From: Mycolicibacterium sediminis | GTDB taxonomy: Bacteria > Actinomycetota > Actinomycetes > Mycobacteriales > Mycobacteriaceae | DNA: 64,000 nucleotides | Direction: 5' to 3' | NCBI RefSeq assembly: GCF_010731735.1 | Contig: NZ_AP022588.1 | Location: forward strand, 5,518,001-5,582,000 | Shown here: positions 8,204-15,912 of the stretch, one piece after another | Layout of the letters: each line of letters opens with the position of its first letter | Position numbering within the stretch: position 1 is the stretch's first letter | Position numbers and translations under genes: made by a program | The notes under the pieces: model-generated | Seen by the model: the letters and a program-made list of their open reading frames with translations, nothing else | What the model was told of the DNA's origin: nothing | Databases searched by the model: none

Positions 8204-8210
8204 TCCATTG

Positions 8211-8456
8211 ATGATGCTCAAGTACGTCTCCGTGTCTGCACTGTCGGCGGGCGCTGCCGTCGCCGCCATCCTGTTCGGCTCCCCCGCCCAGGCACAGGAA
8301 CCCGCACAGAACTGCACCCCGGTGGCTGCCGGGCAGGTCTGCGATCAGACCAACCAGTCCGCCACACCTCCGGTGCCCGCCGGCGGGGCAGGTGCGGCCA
8401 ACGACCAGAACGGCGCCTACGGACCGAGCGGCAACCAGCCCCCCGTCGGCGACTAG
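8211..8456 (+). CDS. Small secreted hypothetical protein
   Basis: An 81-residue protein with a signal peptide (hydrophobic segment of about 20 residues, predicted cleavage after SPAQA). The mature part of about 50 residues has two cysteines (NCTPVAAGQVC) that may form a disulfide, then a low-complexity tail rich in Gly, Pro, Asn and Gln (PAGGAGAANDQNGAYGPSGN). It should be exported by Sec. The ATG at 8211 is preferred over the TTG at 8208 because AAGGA lies about 9 nt upstream. The gene stands alone with its own long leader. No enzymatic motif is present and the function is unknown. Confidence 0.75.
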   Translation: MMLKYVSVSALSAGAAVAAILFGSPAQAQEPAQNCTPVAAGQVCDQTNQSATPPVPAGGAGAANDQNGAYGPSGNQPPVGD

Positions 8457-8501
8457 TCGCCCACTCCGTGGACCCGGCGGCCGTGTCGCGTCCGGAAACC
8501 C

Positions 8502-9545
8502 CTAGAACAGCTCCTTCGCGAGCAGCTCCAAGGTGGTCTCCCGGGCCGGCGCGGTCGCCGGGTCGACTCCGCGGTAGGCCGACGCGACCGGGTTGACCAT
8601 GACCTCGTCGACCCCGAAGTGGGCGGCGATGCCGCGCACCTGCTCGGCCGCCTCCGCGGGATCGCCCACGATGGCTTGCTTGCGCCCGGACTCGACGACC
8701 GCCTTCTGCTGCGGGGTCAGTGCGATCGTGCGGGCGTCCTCGACCAGGTCGATCGGGGTGAGCGGACGTCCGGTGCGCAGCCACGCCATCATCAGCAGGT
8801 TCGGCAGCAGCAGTTCCTCCGCCTCGGCGCGCGTCGGGGCGACCGACGCGTTGACCGTCATGAACGTGGTGGGCTCCGCCGCGACGTCGCTGGGCCGGAA
8901 TTCCTCGCGGTAGATCGCGAGCGCCTCCTCGGTGCCCTGACCCGCGAAGTGGTGGGCGAACACGTACGGCAGGCCCTTGGCGGCCGCGAGATGGGCCGAG
9001 TACGTCGAGGAGCCGAGCAGCCACAGCCGCGGCTCGGAGGCCGCGGCAGGCGTCGCCTTCAGGACGTAACCCTCGTCGCGGCCCCGCATCGTCACCCCGA
9101 CGCCGTTCGCGCTCATGAGTGCCGTCACGTCGTCCAGGTACTGCGGGAAGCGCTCGATGTCCTCGTCGCTGCGGCCGGCGGGGCCGCGCAGCATCATCGA
9201 GGTGACCGGATCACTGCCCGGTGCGCGGCCGATGCCGAGGTCGATGCGGCCAGGCGCAGCAGCCTCGAGCAGGGCGAACTGCTCGGCCACCGCCAGGGGC
9301 GCGTGGTTGGGCAGCATGACGCCGCCGGAGCCCAGCCGGATGCGCGCGGTCTGCGCGGCGAGGTAGCCGATCAGCACCGGCGGGCTCGTCGCGGCCACTG
9401 CGGGCATGTTGTGGTGTTCGGCGAGCCAGTAACGGGTGTAGCCGAGGTCGTCGGCGGTCTTCGCCACGCCGACGGTCGCCGAGAGGGCGGCCGCGGTGGT
9501 CTGGTCGCTGCGTACGGGGACGAGGTCGAGTACCGAGAGTCGCAT
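8502..9545 (-). CDS. LLM-class flavin-dependent oxidoreductase (luciferase-like)
   Basis: A 347-residue TIM-barrel protein of the bacterial luciferase-like family. MRLSVLDLVPVRSDQT at the N-terminus, RYWLAEHHNMPAVAATSPPVLIG, and GSGGVMLPNHAPLAVAEQF are hallmarks of the MsnO8/YhbW-type branch, which uses FMN or F420. The ATG at 9545 is used; a TTG directly upstream is less likely. It lies downstream of udgB on the same strand but with a hairpin between them, so it is probably a separate transcript. The substrate cannot be inferred. Confidence 0.88.
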   Translation of the reverse strand: MRLSVLDLVPVRSDQTTAAALSATVGVAKTADDLGYTRYWLAEHHNMPAVAATSPPVLIGYLAAQTARIRLGSGGVMLPNHAPLAVAEQFALLEAAAPGRIDLGIGRAPGSDPVTSMMLRGPAGRSDEDIERFPQYLDDVTALMSANGVGVTMRGRDEGYVLKATPAAASEPRLWLLGSSTYSAHLAAAKGLPYVFAHHFAGQGTEEALAIYREEFRPSDVAAEPTTFMTVNASVAPTRAEAEELLLPNLLMMAWLRTGRPLTPIDLVEDARTIALTPQQKAVVESGRKQAIVGDPAEAAEQVRGIAAHFGVDEVMVNPVASAYRGVDPATAPARETTLELLAKELF

Positions 9546-9568
9546 CAACCGTCCAACGCCACGGCTGC

Positions 9569-9600
9569 GTGATCCGTTCCCTCAAGGCATGACGGATCAC
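9569..9600 (-). terminator. Hairpin spanning the udgB stop codon
   Basis: GTGATCCGT and ACGGATCAC (9-bp perfect arms, 14-nt loop) form a hairpin whose right arm contains the udgB stop codon. It lies between udgB and the following oxidoreductase gene, so it may terminate udgB transcription or act as a regulatory stem. Confidence 0.4.
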
Positions 9601-10430
9601 ACGGCCTTGGCGGCGACGAACACGGCGTCGAGCATGTCGGGGGTGAGCCTGCCGGTGAAGGTGTTCTGCTGGCTGGGGTGAAAGCAGCCGACCAGCGTGA
9701 CGTCACCGACGACCGTCGTCGCCAGGTGGCCGAACTTGGGCATCGGCGTCGGCACCGTTTCGCCCGCGGCGCGGAGCATGTCGAGCGTGGCGCGCCAGGC
9801 GAACCCGCCCAGCACGACGATCACCCGCACCGTCGGCGAGATCAGTCGCCACTCGGCGTCCAGCCAGGGCGCACACGTGGCGCGCTCGTCCGGCGTCGGG
9901 GCGTTGTCCGGCGGTGCGCACCGGACGGCCGCGACGATGCGCGTGTCGGTCAGCGTGAGACCGTCCGCGGCGTCGACGGGTGTCGGCGAACTGGCCAGCC
10001 CGGCCCGGTGCAGTGCCGCGAACAGGAAGTCGCCGCTGCGGTCACCGGTGAACACCCGTCCCGTCCGGTTCGCGCCGTGCGCCGCGGGTGCCAGCCCCAA
10101 GATGAGGATCGACGGCGTCGTGGACCCGAAGCCGGGGACCGGTCGGCCCCAGTACGGCTCCGTCGCGAAGGACCTGCGCTTGGCCAGCGCGACGTCCTCG
10201 CGCCAGGTGACCAGTCGTCGGCAGGCCCGGCAGACGCTCACCGCCGCGTCGACCTCCTCGACGGTCCGCAGGCGCTTGGCCGCGGCTCGGACGCCCGCCG
10301 CGGTCTTGGCGACCACCGTGTCGGGCCGGGCGGGGTCACCGGGCCATCCGGCGCCGACGGGCACGGGCGAGTCGAAGTCCACCCCGGTGCGGGGATGCGG
10401 GAGCAGCACACCCACACTCTGCACCGGCAC
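9597..10430 (-). CDS. udgB: Family 5 uracil-DNA glycosylase
   Basis: A 277-residue protein closely matching mycobacterial UdgB (Rv1259). It removes uracil, hypoxanthine and other deaminated bases from DNA. The family motif A GLAPAAHGANRTGR spans residues 112-125 and the C-terminal motif is HPSQQNTFTGRL. Four cysteines (CRAC at 67-70 and two more in RCAPPDNAPTPDERATC) are placed to bind the [4Fe-4S] cluster of this family. GTG at 10430 is the start, giving the N-terminus MPVQSVGVLLPHPRTG as in relatives. It is divergent from the tap-like efflux gene, as in M. tuberculosis. Confidence 0.95.
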   Translation of the reverse strand: MPVQSVGVLLPHPRTGVDFDSPVPVGAGWPGDPARPDTVVAKTAAGVRAAAKRLRTVEEVDAAVSVCRACRRLVTWREDVALAKRRSFATEPYWGRPVPGFGSTTPSILILGLAPAAHGANRTGRVFTGDRSGDFLFAALHRAGLASSPTPVDAADGLTLTDTRIVAAVRCAPPDNAPTPDERATCAPWLDAEWRLISPTVRVIVVLGGFAWRATLDMLRAAGETVPTPMPKFGHLATTVVGDVTLVGCFHPSQQNTFTGRLTPDMLDAVFVAAKAV

Positions 10431-10507
10431 GCACGTGCACCTCGGTGCGGCGTCGGATAATCCGTCGCGGGGCAGGCCCGGCCGCTGTAGGTTCTCCCCG
10501 ATACCTC

Positions 10508-11734
10508 ATGATCAAGACCTCCACCGGCCCGCTCTACCTGATCTTCTTCGCGGCACTGACCGCAGGAGCGGGCAACGGCATCTCCCTCGTCGCGTTCCCG
10601 TGGCTGGTGTTGCAGCGCAACGGTTCTGCCGTCGAGGCGTCGATCGTTGCGATGGCCGGCACGCTGCCACTGCTCGTCGCAACGCTGATCGCCGGTGCCG
10701 CCGTGGACTATCTCGGCCGGCGACGGGTGTCGATGATCTCCGACCTGCTGTCGGCGCTGTCGGTGGCCGCGGTGCCGGTGATCGCGTGGGTGTTCGGCGT
10801 CGACGCGATCGACGTCGCGGTGCTCGCCGGCCTGGCCGCGCTGGGCGCCTTCTTCGACCCGGCGGGGATGACCGCGCGGGAAACCATGCTCCCCGAGGCC
10901 GCGCAGCGGGCGGGCTGGACGCTGGACCGCTCGAACAGCGTGTACGAGGCGATCTTCAACCTCGCCTACATCGTCGGCCCCGGCATCGGAGGCCTGCTGA
11001 TCGCCACGCTGGGCGGCATCGACACGATGTGGGTGACCGCCTGCGCGTTCCTGCTGTCGATCGCCGCCATCGCGGTGTTGCGACTCGAGGGTGCGGGCAC
11101 GCCGGACCGCGAGCACCTGCCGCAGGTCTGGGCGGGAATCGTCGAGGGCCTGCGGTTCGTCTGGAACACCCCGGTCCTTCGCACGCTCGCATTCGTCGAC
11201 CTCACCGCGACGGGGCTCTACATGCCGGTGGAGAGCGTCCTGTTCCCCAAGTACTTCACCGATCGCGACGAGCCGGCCCAACTGGGCTGGGTCCTGATGG
11301 CACTCAGCCTCGGCGGGCTGGTCGGCGCGCTCGGCTACGCCGTGCTGAGCAAGTACTCCAGGCGCCGCACGATCATGCTGACGGCGGTGATCACGCTTGG
11401 CGTCGCGATGACGGTCATCGCGTTCCTGCCGCCACTGCCGGTGATCCTGGTGGTCTCCGCGATTCTCGGCTTCGTCTACGGCCCGATCGCGCCGATCTAC
11501 AACTACGTCATGCAGACGCGGGCCCCCGCGCACCTGCGCGGCCGGGTGGTCGGGGTGATGGGATCGCTGGCGTACGCGGCCGGGCCGCTGGGCCTGATCG
11601 TCGCGGGCCCGCTCGCCGACGCGACCGGTCTGCACGCGACGTTCCTCGCCCTGTCGCTGCCGATGCTGCTGTTGGGCGCCATCGCGGTGTTCCTGCCCGC
11701 GCTGCGCGAACTGGACCGCTCGCCCGAGGGTTAG
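10508..11734 (+). CDS. tap: Tap-like MFS multidrug efflux transporter (Rv1258c homologue)
   Basis: A 408-residue transporter of the major facilitator superfamily with about 11-12 membrane segments. Stretches such as FPWLVLQRNGSAVEASIVA, GTAVDY-like AAVDYLGRRRVSM, and ESVLFPKYFTDRDEPAQLGW correspond closely to mycobacterial Tap, a pump for tetracycline, aminoglycosides and rifampicin. The ATG at 10508 is used; a TAGGTT hexamer at 10488-10493 is a plausible -10 with a very short leader. Its stop codon overlaps the stop of the convergent HxlR gene (TTA/TAG). Naming as tap rests on family similarity and neighbours, not on a search. Confidence 0.85.
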   Translation: MIKTSTGPLYLIFFAALTAGAGNGISLVAFPWLVLQRNGSAVEASIVAMAGTLPLLVATLIAGAAVDYLGRRRVSMISDLLSALSVAAVPVIAWVFGVDAIDVAVLAGLAALGAFFDPAGMTARETMLPEAAQRAGWTLDRSNSVYEAIFNLAYIVGPGIGGLLIATLGGIDTMWVTACAFLLSIAAIAVLRLEGAGTPDREHLPQVWAGIVEGLRFVWNTPVLRTLAFVDLTATGLYMPVESVLFPKYFTDRDEPAQLGWVLMALSLGGLVGALGYAVLSKYSRRRTIMLTAVITLGVAMTVIAFLPPLPVILVVSAILGFVYGPIAPIYNYVMQTRAPAHLRGRVVGVMGSLAYAAGPLGLIVAGPLADATGLHATFLALSLPMLLLGAIAVFLPALRELDRSPEG

Positions 11735-12381
11735 CTTCGCACCGGGACGGGTGCGAACAGCTGGCCGAGTCGCCGCACCGCGTCGGGATCGCCGTCGATC
11801 CGTAGTCGGCCGGCGGTCAGCAGTTCGGCGACCCGTGCGGGATTCATTGCAGCCGCCACGATCTCGGCCGCTCCGCTGAGCGTGACGTCGACGTCCTCGT
11901 CGTCCGCCAGCGTGTCGATCCGGTCGGCGGTGATGGCCACCGCGGCACTGCCGTCGGGCGTCGCGAGACGCAGCGACACCGGCGGGCCGTCCCGGTCGGG
12001 TCGGACGTAGGCCCGCACCGCGCGGACCAGCCACTCGGGCCGGACCACGTCACCCGGCGATCGGCGCTCGATGAGATGCCTGCCCCACCGGGCGTAGGCG
12101 TTGATGACGTCCTCGAGTGCGCGGCCGTCGCCCGTCAGTGCGTAGGTGGCACCCGACGCGGGCCTCGGCAGGGCCCGCCTGTCCACGAGGCCGGACGCCT
12201 CCAGATCCCGTAGCCGGCCGGCCAGCACGTCGGTGGCGATCGGGGCGAGCGCGGACAGCAGGTCGCGGTACCGACGCGGCCCGTCGAGCAGTTCCCGGAC
12301 CACCAGCAGCGTCCATCGGTCCCCGACCACGTCGAGGCTCTTCGCCACGGCACAGTGCTGACCGTAGGAGCGGGCTGCCAT
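11731..12381 (-). CDS. HxlR-family transcriptional regulator with C-terminal SCP2-like domain
   Basis: A 216-residue protein. Residues 1-100 form an HxlR winged helix (SYGQHCAVAKSLDVVGDRWTLLVVRELLDG), with the conserved Cys10 and the DRWTLLVVREL recognition region. The remaining 100 residues (DGSAAVAITADRIDTLADDEDVDVTLSGAAEIVAAAMNPARV) resemble a sterol-carrier-like domain that is common behind HxlR domains in actinobacteria. It is convergent with the tap-like gene, sharing the last bases, and divergent from the glycolate-oxidase-like gene 130 bp away. Either may be its target. Confidence 0.82.
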   Translation of the reverse strand: MAARSYGQHCAVAKSLDVVGDRWTLLVVRELLDGPRRYRDLLSALAPIATDVLAGRLRDLEASGLVDRRALPRPASGATYALTGDGRALEDVINAYARWGRHLIERRSPGDVVRPEWLVRAVRAYVRPDRDGPPVSLRLATPDGSAAVAITADRIDTLADDEDVDVTLSGAAEIVAAAMNPARVAELLTAGRLRIDGDPDAVRRLGQLFAPVPVRS

Positions 12382-12499
12382 CGGGTGAGGCTACCGCCCG
12401 ATTCCCGGGCCCACCTGCGACTCGTCGAATCTCGATGGCACTCGTCGAGGCATCCTCGATCCGCCGCGACGTTGCTGCCGCCGACGCCCGGACGACGCC

Positions 12500-12505
12500 T
12501 ACCAT
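12500..12505 (+). promoter_or_regulatory. -10 element of the FAD-linked oxidase gene
   Basis: TACCAT fits TANNNT and is followed by 6 nt and the ATG at 12512, predicting a leaderless or near-leaderless transcript. No ribosome site is visible. Confidence 0.45.
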
Positions 12506-12511
12506 CGTGGG

Positions 12512-13876
12512 ATGGACTCAGCGCTGAGCGCCCTGATCGCCGAACTGCCCGAGGGCACCGTCGTCACCGATCCCGACATCCTGGCGTCCTACCGCCAGGA
12601 CCGGGCCGCCGACCCGGCCGCGGGGACACCGCTGGCGGTGGTCCGGCCGCTGCGCACCGAGGAGGTGCAGTCGGTCATGCGGTGGGCCACCGCCAACCAC
12701 GTTCCGGTCGTGCCGCGCGGCGCCGGTTCGGGACTGTCGGGCGGCGCCACCGCGCTGGACGGCGGCATCGTGCTGTCGACCGAGCGGATGCGCGACATCG
12801 CCGTCGACCCCGTCACCCGCACCGCCGTCACCCAGCCGGGCCTGTTCAACGCCGAGGTCAAGAAGGCGGTCGCGGAGTACGGGCTGTGGTACCCCCCGGA
12901 CCCGTCGTCCTACGAGATCTGCAGCATCGGCGGCAACATCGCGACCAACGCGGGCGGGCTGTGCTGCGTGAAGTACGGCGTCACGTCGGACTACGTGCTC
13001 GGCATGCAGGTCGTCCTCGCCGACGGGACGGCGGTCCGCCTCGGTGGCCCGCGGCTGAAGGACGTTGCGGGACTGAGCCTCACGAAGCTGTTCGTGGGCA
13101 GCGAGGGCACGCTCGGCATCGTCACCGAGGTGACGCTGAAGCTGCTGCCCGCCCAGTACCGGGGCTGCACCGTAGTCGCGTCGTTCGACTCGGTGTCCGC
13201 CGCGGCCGACGCCGTCGTCACCATCACCGGCAAGATCCGGCCGTCGATGCTGGAGTTCATGGACGCCGTCGCCATCAACGCCGTCGAGGACAAGCTGAAG
13301 ATGGGCCTGGACCGCGACGCCGCCGCGATGATGGTCGCGGCGTCCGACGACCGCGGCGCGGCGGGCCGCGAGGACGCCGAGTTCATGGCCCGGGTGTTCA
13401 CCGAACACGGTGCGACGGAGGTCTTCTCGACCGACGACCCCGACGAGGGCGAGGCGTTCATCGCGGCCCGGCGGTTCGCGATCCCCGCCGTCGAGGCCAA
13501 GGGGTCGCTGTTGCTCGAGGACGTCGGCGTCCCGTTGCCCGCGCTGGCCGACCTGGTGAGCGGCATCGAGAAGATCGCGGCTCAGCACGGGCTGCTCATC
13601 TCGGTGATCGCGCACGCCGGCGACGGAAACACCCATCCGCTCATCGTGTTCGACCCCAGTGACGCCGCGATGACCGAACGCGCCAACACGGCGTTCGGCG
13701 AGATCATGGACCTCGCCGTCGGTCTCGGCGGCACGATCACCGGCGAGCACGGCGTCGGCCGCATGAAGCTGCCGTGGCTGGCGGGCTACCTCGGACCCGA
13801 GGTCATGGAACTCAACCGACGCATCAAGACCGCACTGGATCCGGACGGCATCCTCAACCCCGGAGCGGGGATCTAG
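12512..13876 (+). CDS. FAD-linked oxidase, GlcD/D-lactate dehydrogenase type (Rv1257c homologue)
   Basis: A 454-residue flavoprotein of the PCMH/VAO family. The FAD-binding motif VVPRGAGSGLSGGATALDGG (about 61-80) and GGNIATNAGGLCCVKYGVT are characteristic of GlcD. The C-terminal FAD-oxidase domain carries HAGDGNTHPLIVFDP and GEHGVGRMK, which bind metal and substrate carboxylate. It should oxidise a 2-hydroxy acid such as glycolate or D-lactate and pass electrons to a quinone or partner protein. The start is the ATG at 12512, with a -10 element 6 nt before it. It overlaps the stop of the convergent DABB gene by 4 bp. Confidence 0.9.
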   Translation: MDSALSALIAELPEGTVVTDPDILASYRQDRAADPAAGTPLAVVRPLRTEEVQSVMRWATANHVPVVPRGAGSGLSGGATALDGGIVLSTERMRDIAVDPVTRTAVTQPGLFNAEVKKAVAEYGLWYPPDPSSYEICSIGGNIATNAGGLCCVKYGVTSDYVLGMQVVLADGTAVRLGGPRLKDVAGLSLTKLFVGSEGTLGIVTEVTLKLLPAQYRGCTVVASFDSVSAAADAVVTITGKIRPSMLEFMDAVAINAVEDKLKMGLDRDAAAMMVAASDDRGAAGREDAEFMARVFTEHGATEVFSTDDPDEGEAFIAARRFAIPAVEAKGSLLLEDVGVPLPALADLVSGIEKIAAQHGLLISVIAHAGDGNTHPLIVFDPSDAAMTERANTAFGEIMDLAVGLGGTITGEHGVGRMKLPWLAGYLGPEVMELNRRIKTALDPDGILNPGAGI

Positions 13877-14163
13877 GCGGGAAGCTCGAACTGCGCGCGG
13901 GCGATCTGCTCGACCATCGGCGCCAGACGCGCGCGCAGTTCGTTGTGCGCGGCATCGGCGTCGTAGGCCCGGTAGGCGTCGACGTCTGCGAAGTCGGCGA
14001 CGATCACGAAGTCCCAATTGCCCTCGCGCAGGCCCGCATCCGACCCGACGGTGTACCGCAGGGTTCCCGGGAGGTCCAGGTTGCGCAGACCGTCCTGGAT
14101 GGAGGCGACCTCGTCGACGTCATGGTCGGCGACCAGCTTGGCCATTACCACGTTGCGGATCAC
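13873..14163 (-). CDS. Stress-responsive alpha/beta-barrel (DABB) domain protein
   Basis: A 96-residue single-domain ferredoxin-like protein of the DABB family: VIRNVVMAKLVADHDVDEV at the start and GNWDFVIVADFADVDAYRAYDAD in the middle, with the conserved histidine in the final helix region. It starts at GTG 14163, 9 bp after the irtB stop on the same strand, so it is the last gene of the irtAB operon and should respond to iron with it. DABB proteins dimerise and some are haem- or polyketide-acting enzymes; no function can be assigned. An in-frame ATG at 14145 is an alternative start. Confidence 0.8.
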   Translation of the reverse strand: MIRNVVMAKLVADHDVDEVASIQDGLRNLDLPGTLRYTVGSDAGLREGNWDFVIVADFADVDAYRAYDADAAHNELRARLAPMVEQIARAQFELPA

Positions 14164-14172
14164 GACCGAACC

Positions 14173-15912
14173 CTAGCAGGGCCGGCGGGTGGCGATCTGC
14201 CACTCCGCGGCGGCCGCCTGCTGCCGCCAGAACTCGTCGAACCGGCCGCCGGCGGCGATCAGCTCGTCGATGGTGCCGTCCTCCACCACCGCGCCGTCCT
14301 CGACGAATAGCACGCGGTCTGCCCGGCGGATGCTCGCCATCCGGTGCGCGACGATCACCTGCGTCCGGGTCCGCCGGTCGGCGCTCAGCGCGTCGACGAT
14401 CGCGGCTTCGTTCTCGGTGTCGAGCGCGCTGGTCGCCTCGTCGACGAGCAGCACGGGAGCCGACTTCACCAGGGCCCGAGCGATACTGACGCGTTGCCGC
14501 TCGCCGCCGGACAGCGCGGCGCCACCTTCGCCGACCGGCGTCCGGTCGCCGTCGGGCAGCCGGCAGGTCAGCTCGTCGACGCGCGCCAGCCGTGTCGCCG
14601 CCGCGACGACGTCGGGGGTGGCCGCCGGATCGCCGACGAGCACGTTCTCCCGCAGCGACCCGTCGAACAGGTACGGGTGCTGAAACACCATGCTGACGGC
14701 GGCGCGGCGTGCCTCCGGGTTGAGGGTGGCGAGGTCGACGCCGTCGAACAGCGCCCGTCCGGCGGTGGGCTCGTGGAGTCCGGCGATCAGCGCGAGGATG
14801 GTGCTCTTGCCGGACCCCGACGGTCCCACGATGGCCGTCGTCGCACCAGCGTCCAGGGTGAAGGTCAGCCCGTCCAGGACGGGCTCGCCACCGTAGGAGA
14901 ACCGGACGTCGTCGAACTCGATCCGCGGTGGTGCGTCGCCACCGCGGCCCCGATCGCCCGAGGACGACGTCGGCGCGCCCAGCACGGTCGCGATCCTGCC
15001 GAGGGTGGCGCGCGTCGACTCCAGCGCGGGGGCGAGTTCGGCGAGCGCGGCGAAGGGCTCGAGATAGCGCGCGGTCACGACGATCAGCGCAATGGCCTCG
15101 GGGACGCCCAGTTCGCCGCGGACGGTCAGCCACGTCGTGACGCCGGCGAGGGCGATGAGCGCCAGTTGGCTGGCGAGGCTGAACAGCAGCTGGCCGGGTA
15201 TCTGCGCGGTGAGCAGCCGCAGACCCGCGCCGTGCTGGGCGTCGAGTGCGGCTCCGACGAGGCTGCGTGCCGGCTCCACCCGTCGCGCGGCGCGCAGCGC
15301 CTGCTGGGTGCGGGCGAATTCGATGATGCGTTCGGTGAACGCGGTGTTCGCCTCGTCCGCCACGGCGTCGGCGCGCCGCGTCAGCCCGCCCGAGAGGCCG
15401 AGCGCGCCGAAGAGCACCAGCACCCCGGCCAGAGCCGTCAGGCCGATCGGGACCGAGATCCACAGCAGCGCAACGGCGATCGCGGCCGGCAGCAGTACTG
15501 CGCCGATCAGCGGCGTCAGCAGGTTCACGACCAGGCCGACGAGTTGCGGGCCGGTGGCGGCGATCGCCTGCCGTGCCGTGGCGGTGTTGTCGCGCCCGAG
15601 CCAGTCCAGCCGGACGTCGGGTAGCCGGTCGGCGACGTCGTGTTGCGTACGGTCCAGCACGGCGAAGCCCAGGTCGAAACCGATGCGCGCGGTGACGGTG
15701 TCGACGATCCAGCCGCCGACCGTCACGGCGGTCAACCAGCCGACCCAGGTCCAGGCGTCGGCGGGATCCTCGCCGAACAGCGCGGCGACGAGCGGCACCA
15801 GAAGCACGGTGCCGGCGGCGCGCAGCAGCACCGAGACGATCGCGAGGACGGCGTACCGGGCGGCCGCGCCGCGCCGCTCGGCGGGCATCAACGCGAGCAG
15901 TGTGCGGATCAT
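14173..15912 (-). CDS. irtB: Carboxymycobactin/mycobactin ABC importer subunit IrtB
   Basis: A 579-residue ABC half-transporter, the same length as M. tuberculosis IrtB as I recall it. Six membrane segments fill about residues 1-310. The nucleotide-binding domain has Walker A GPSGSGKST, signature LSGGERQR, Walker B VLLVDEATSA and the H-loop VAHRM. With IrtA it forms the inner-membrane heterodimer that imports ferric (carboxy)mycobactin. The ATG at 15912 overlaps the irtA stop as ATGA, which fixes the start. It is followed after 9 bp by the DABB gene. Confidence 0.95.
   Translation of the reverse strand: MIRTLLALMPAERRGAAARYAVLAIVSVLLRAAGTVLLVPLVAALFGEDPADAWTWVGWLTAVTVGGWIVDTVTARIGFDLGFAVLDRTQHDVADRLPDVRLDWLGRDNTATARQAIAATGPQLVGLVVNLLTPLIGAVLLPAAIAVALLWISVPIGLTALAGVLVLFGALGLSGGLTRRADAVADEANTAFTERIIEFARTQQALRAARRVEPARSLVGAALDAQHGAGLRLLTAQIPGQLLFSLASQLALIALAGVTTWLTVRGELGVPEAIALIVVTARYLEPFAALAELAPALESTRATLGRIATVLGAPTSSSGDRGRGGDAPPRIEFDDVRFSYGGEPVLDGLTFTLDAGATTAIVGPSGSGKSTILALIAGLHEPTAGRALFDGVDLATLNPEARRAAVSMVFQHPYLFDGSLRENVLVGDPAATPDVVAAATRLARVDELTCRLPDGDRTPVGEGGAALSGGERQRVSIARALVKSAPVLLVDEATSALDTENEAAIVDALSADRRTRTQVIVAHRMASIRRADRVLFVEDGAVVEDGTIDELIAAGGRFDEFWRQQAAAAEWQIATRRPC

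Noticed and set aside
10238..12034. 598-codon minus-strand frame opposite the tap-like gene
   Set aside because: Shadow frame: composition bias only, and it crosses udgB and the HxlR gene.
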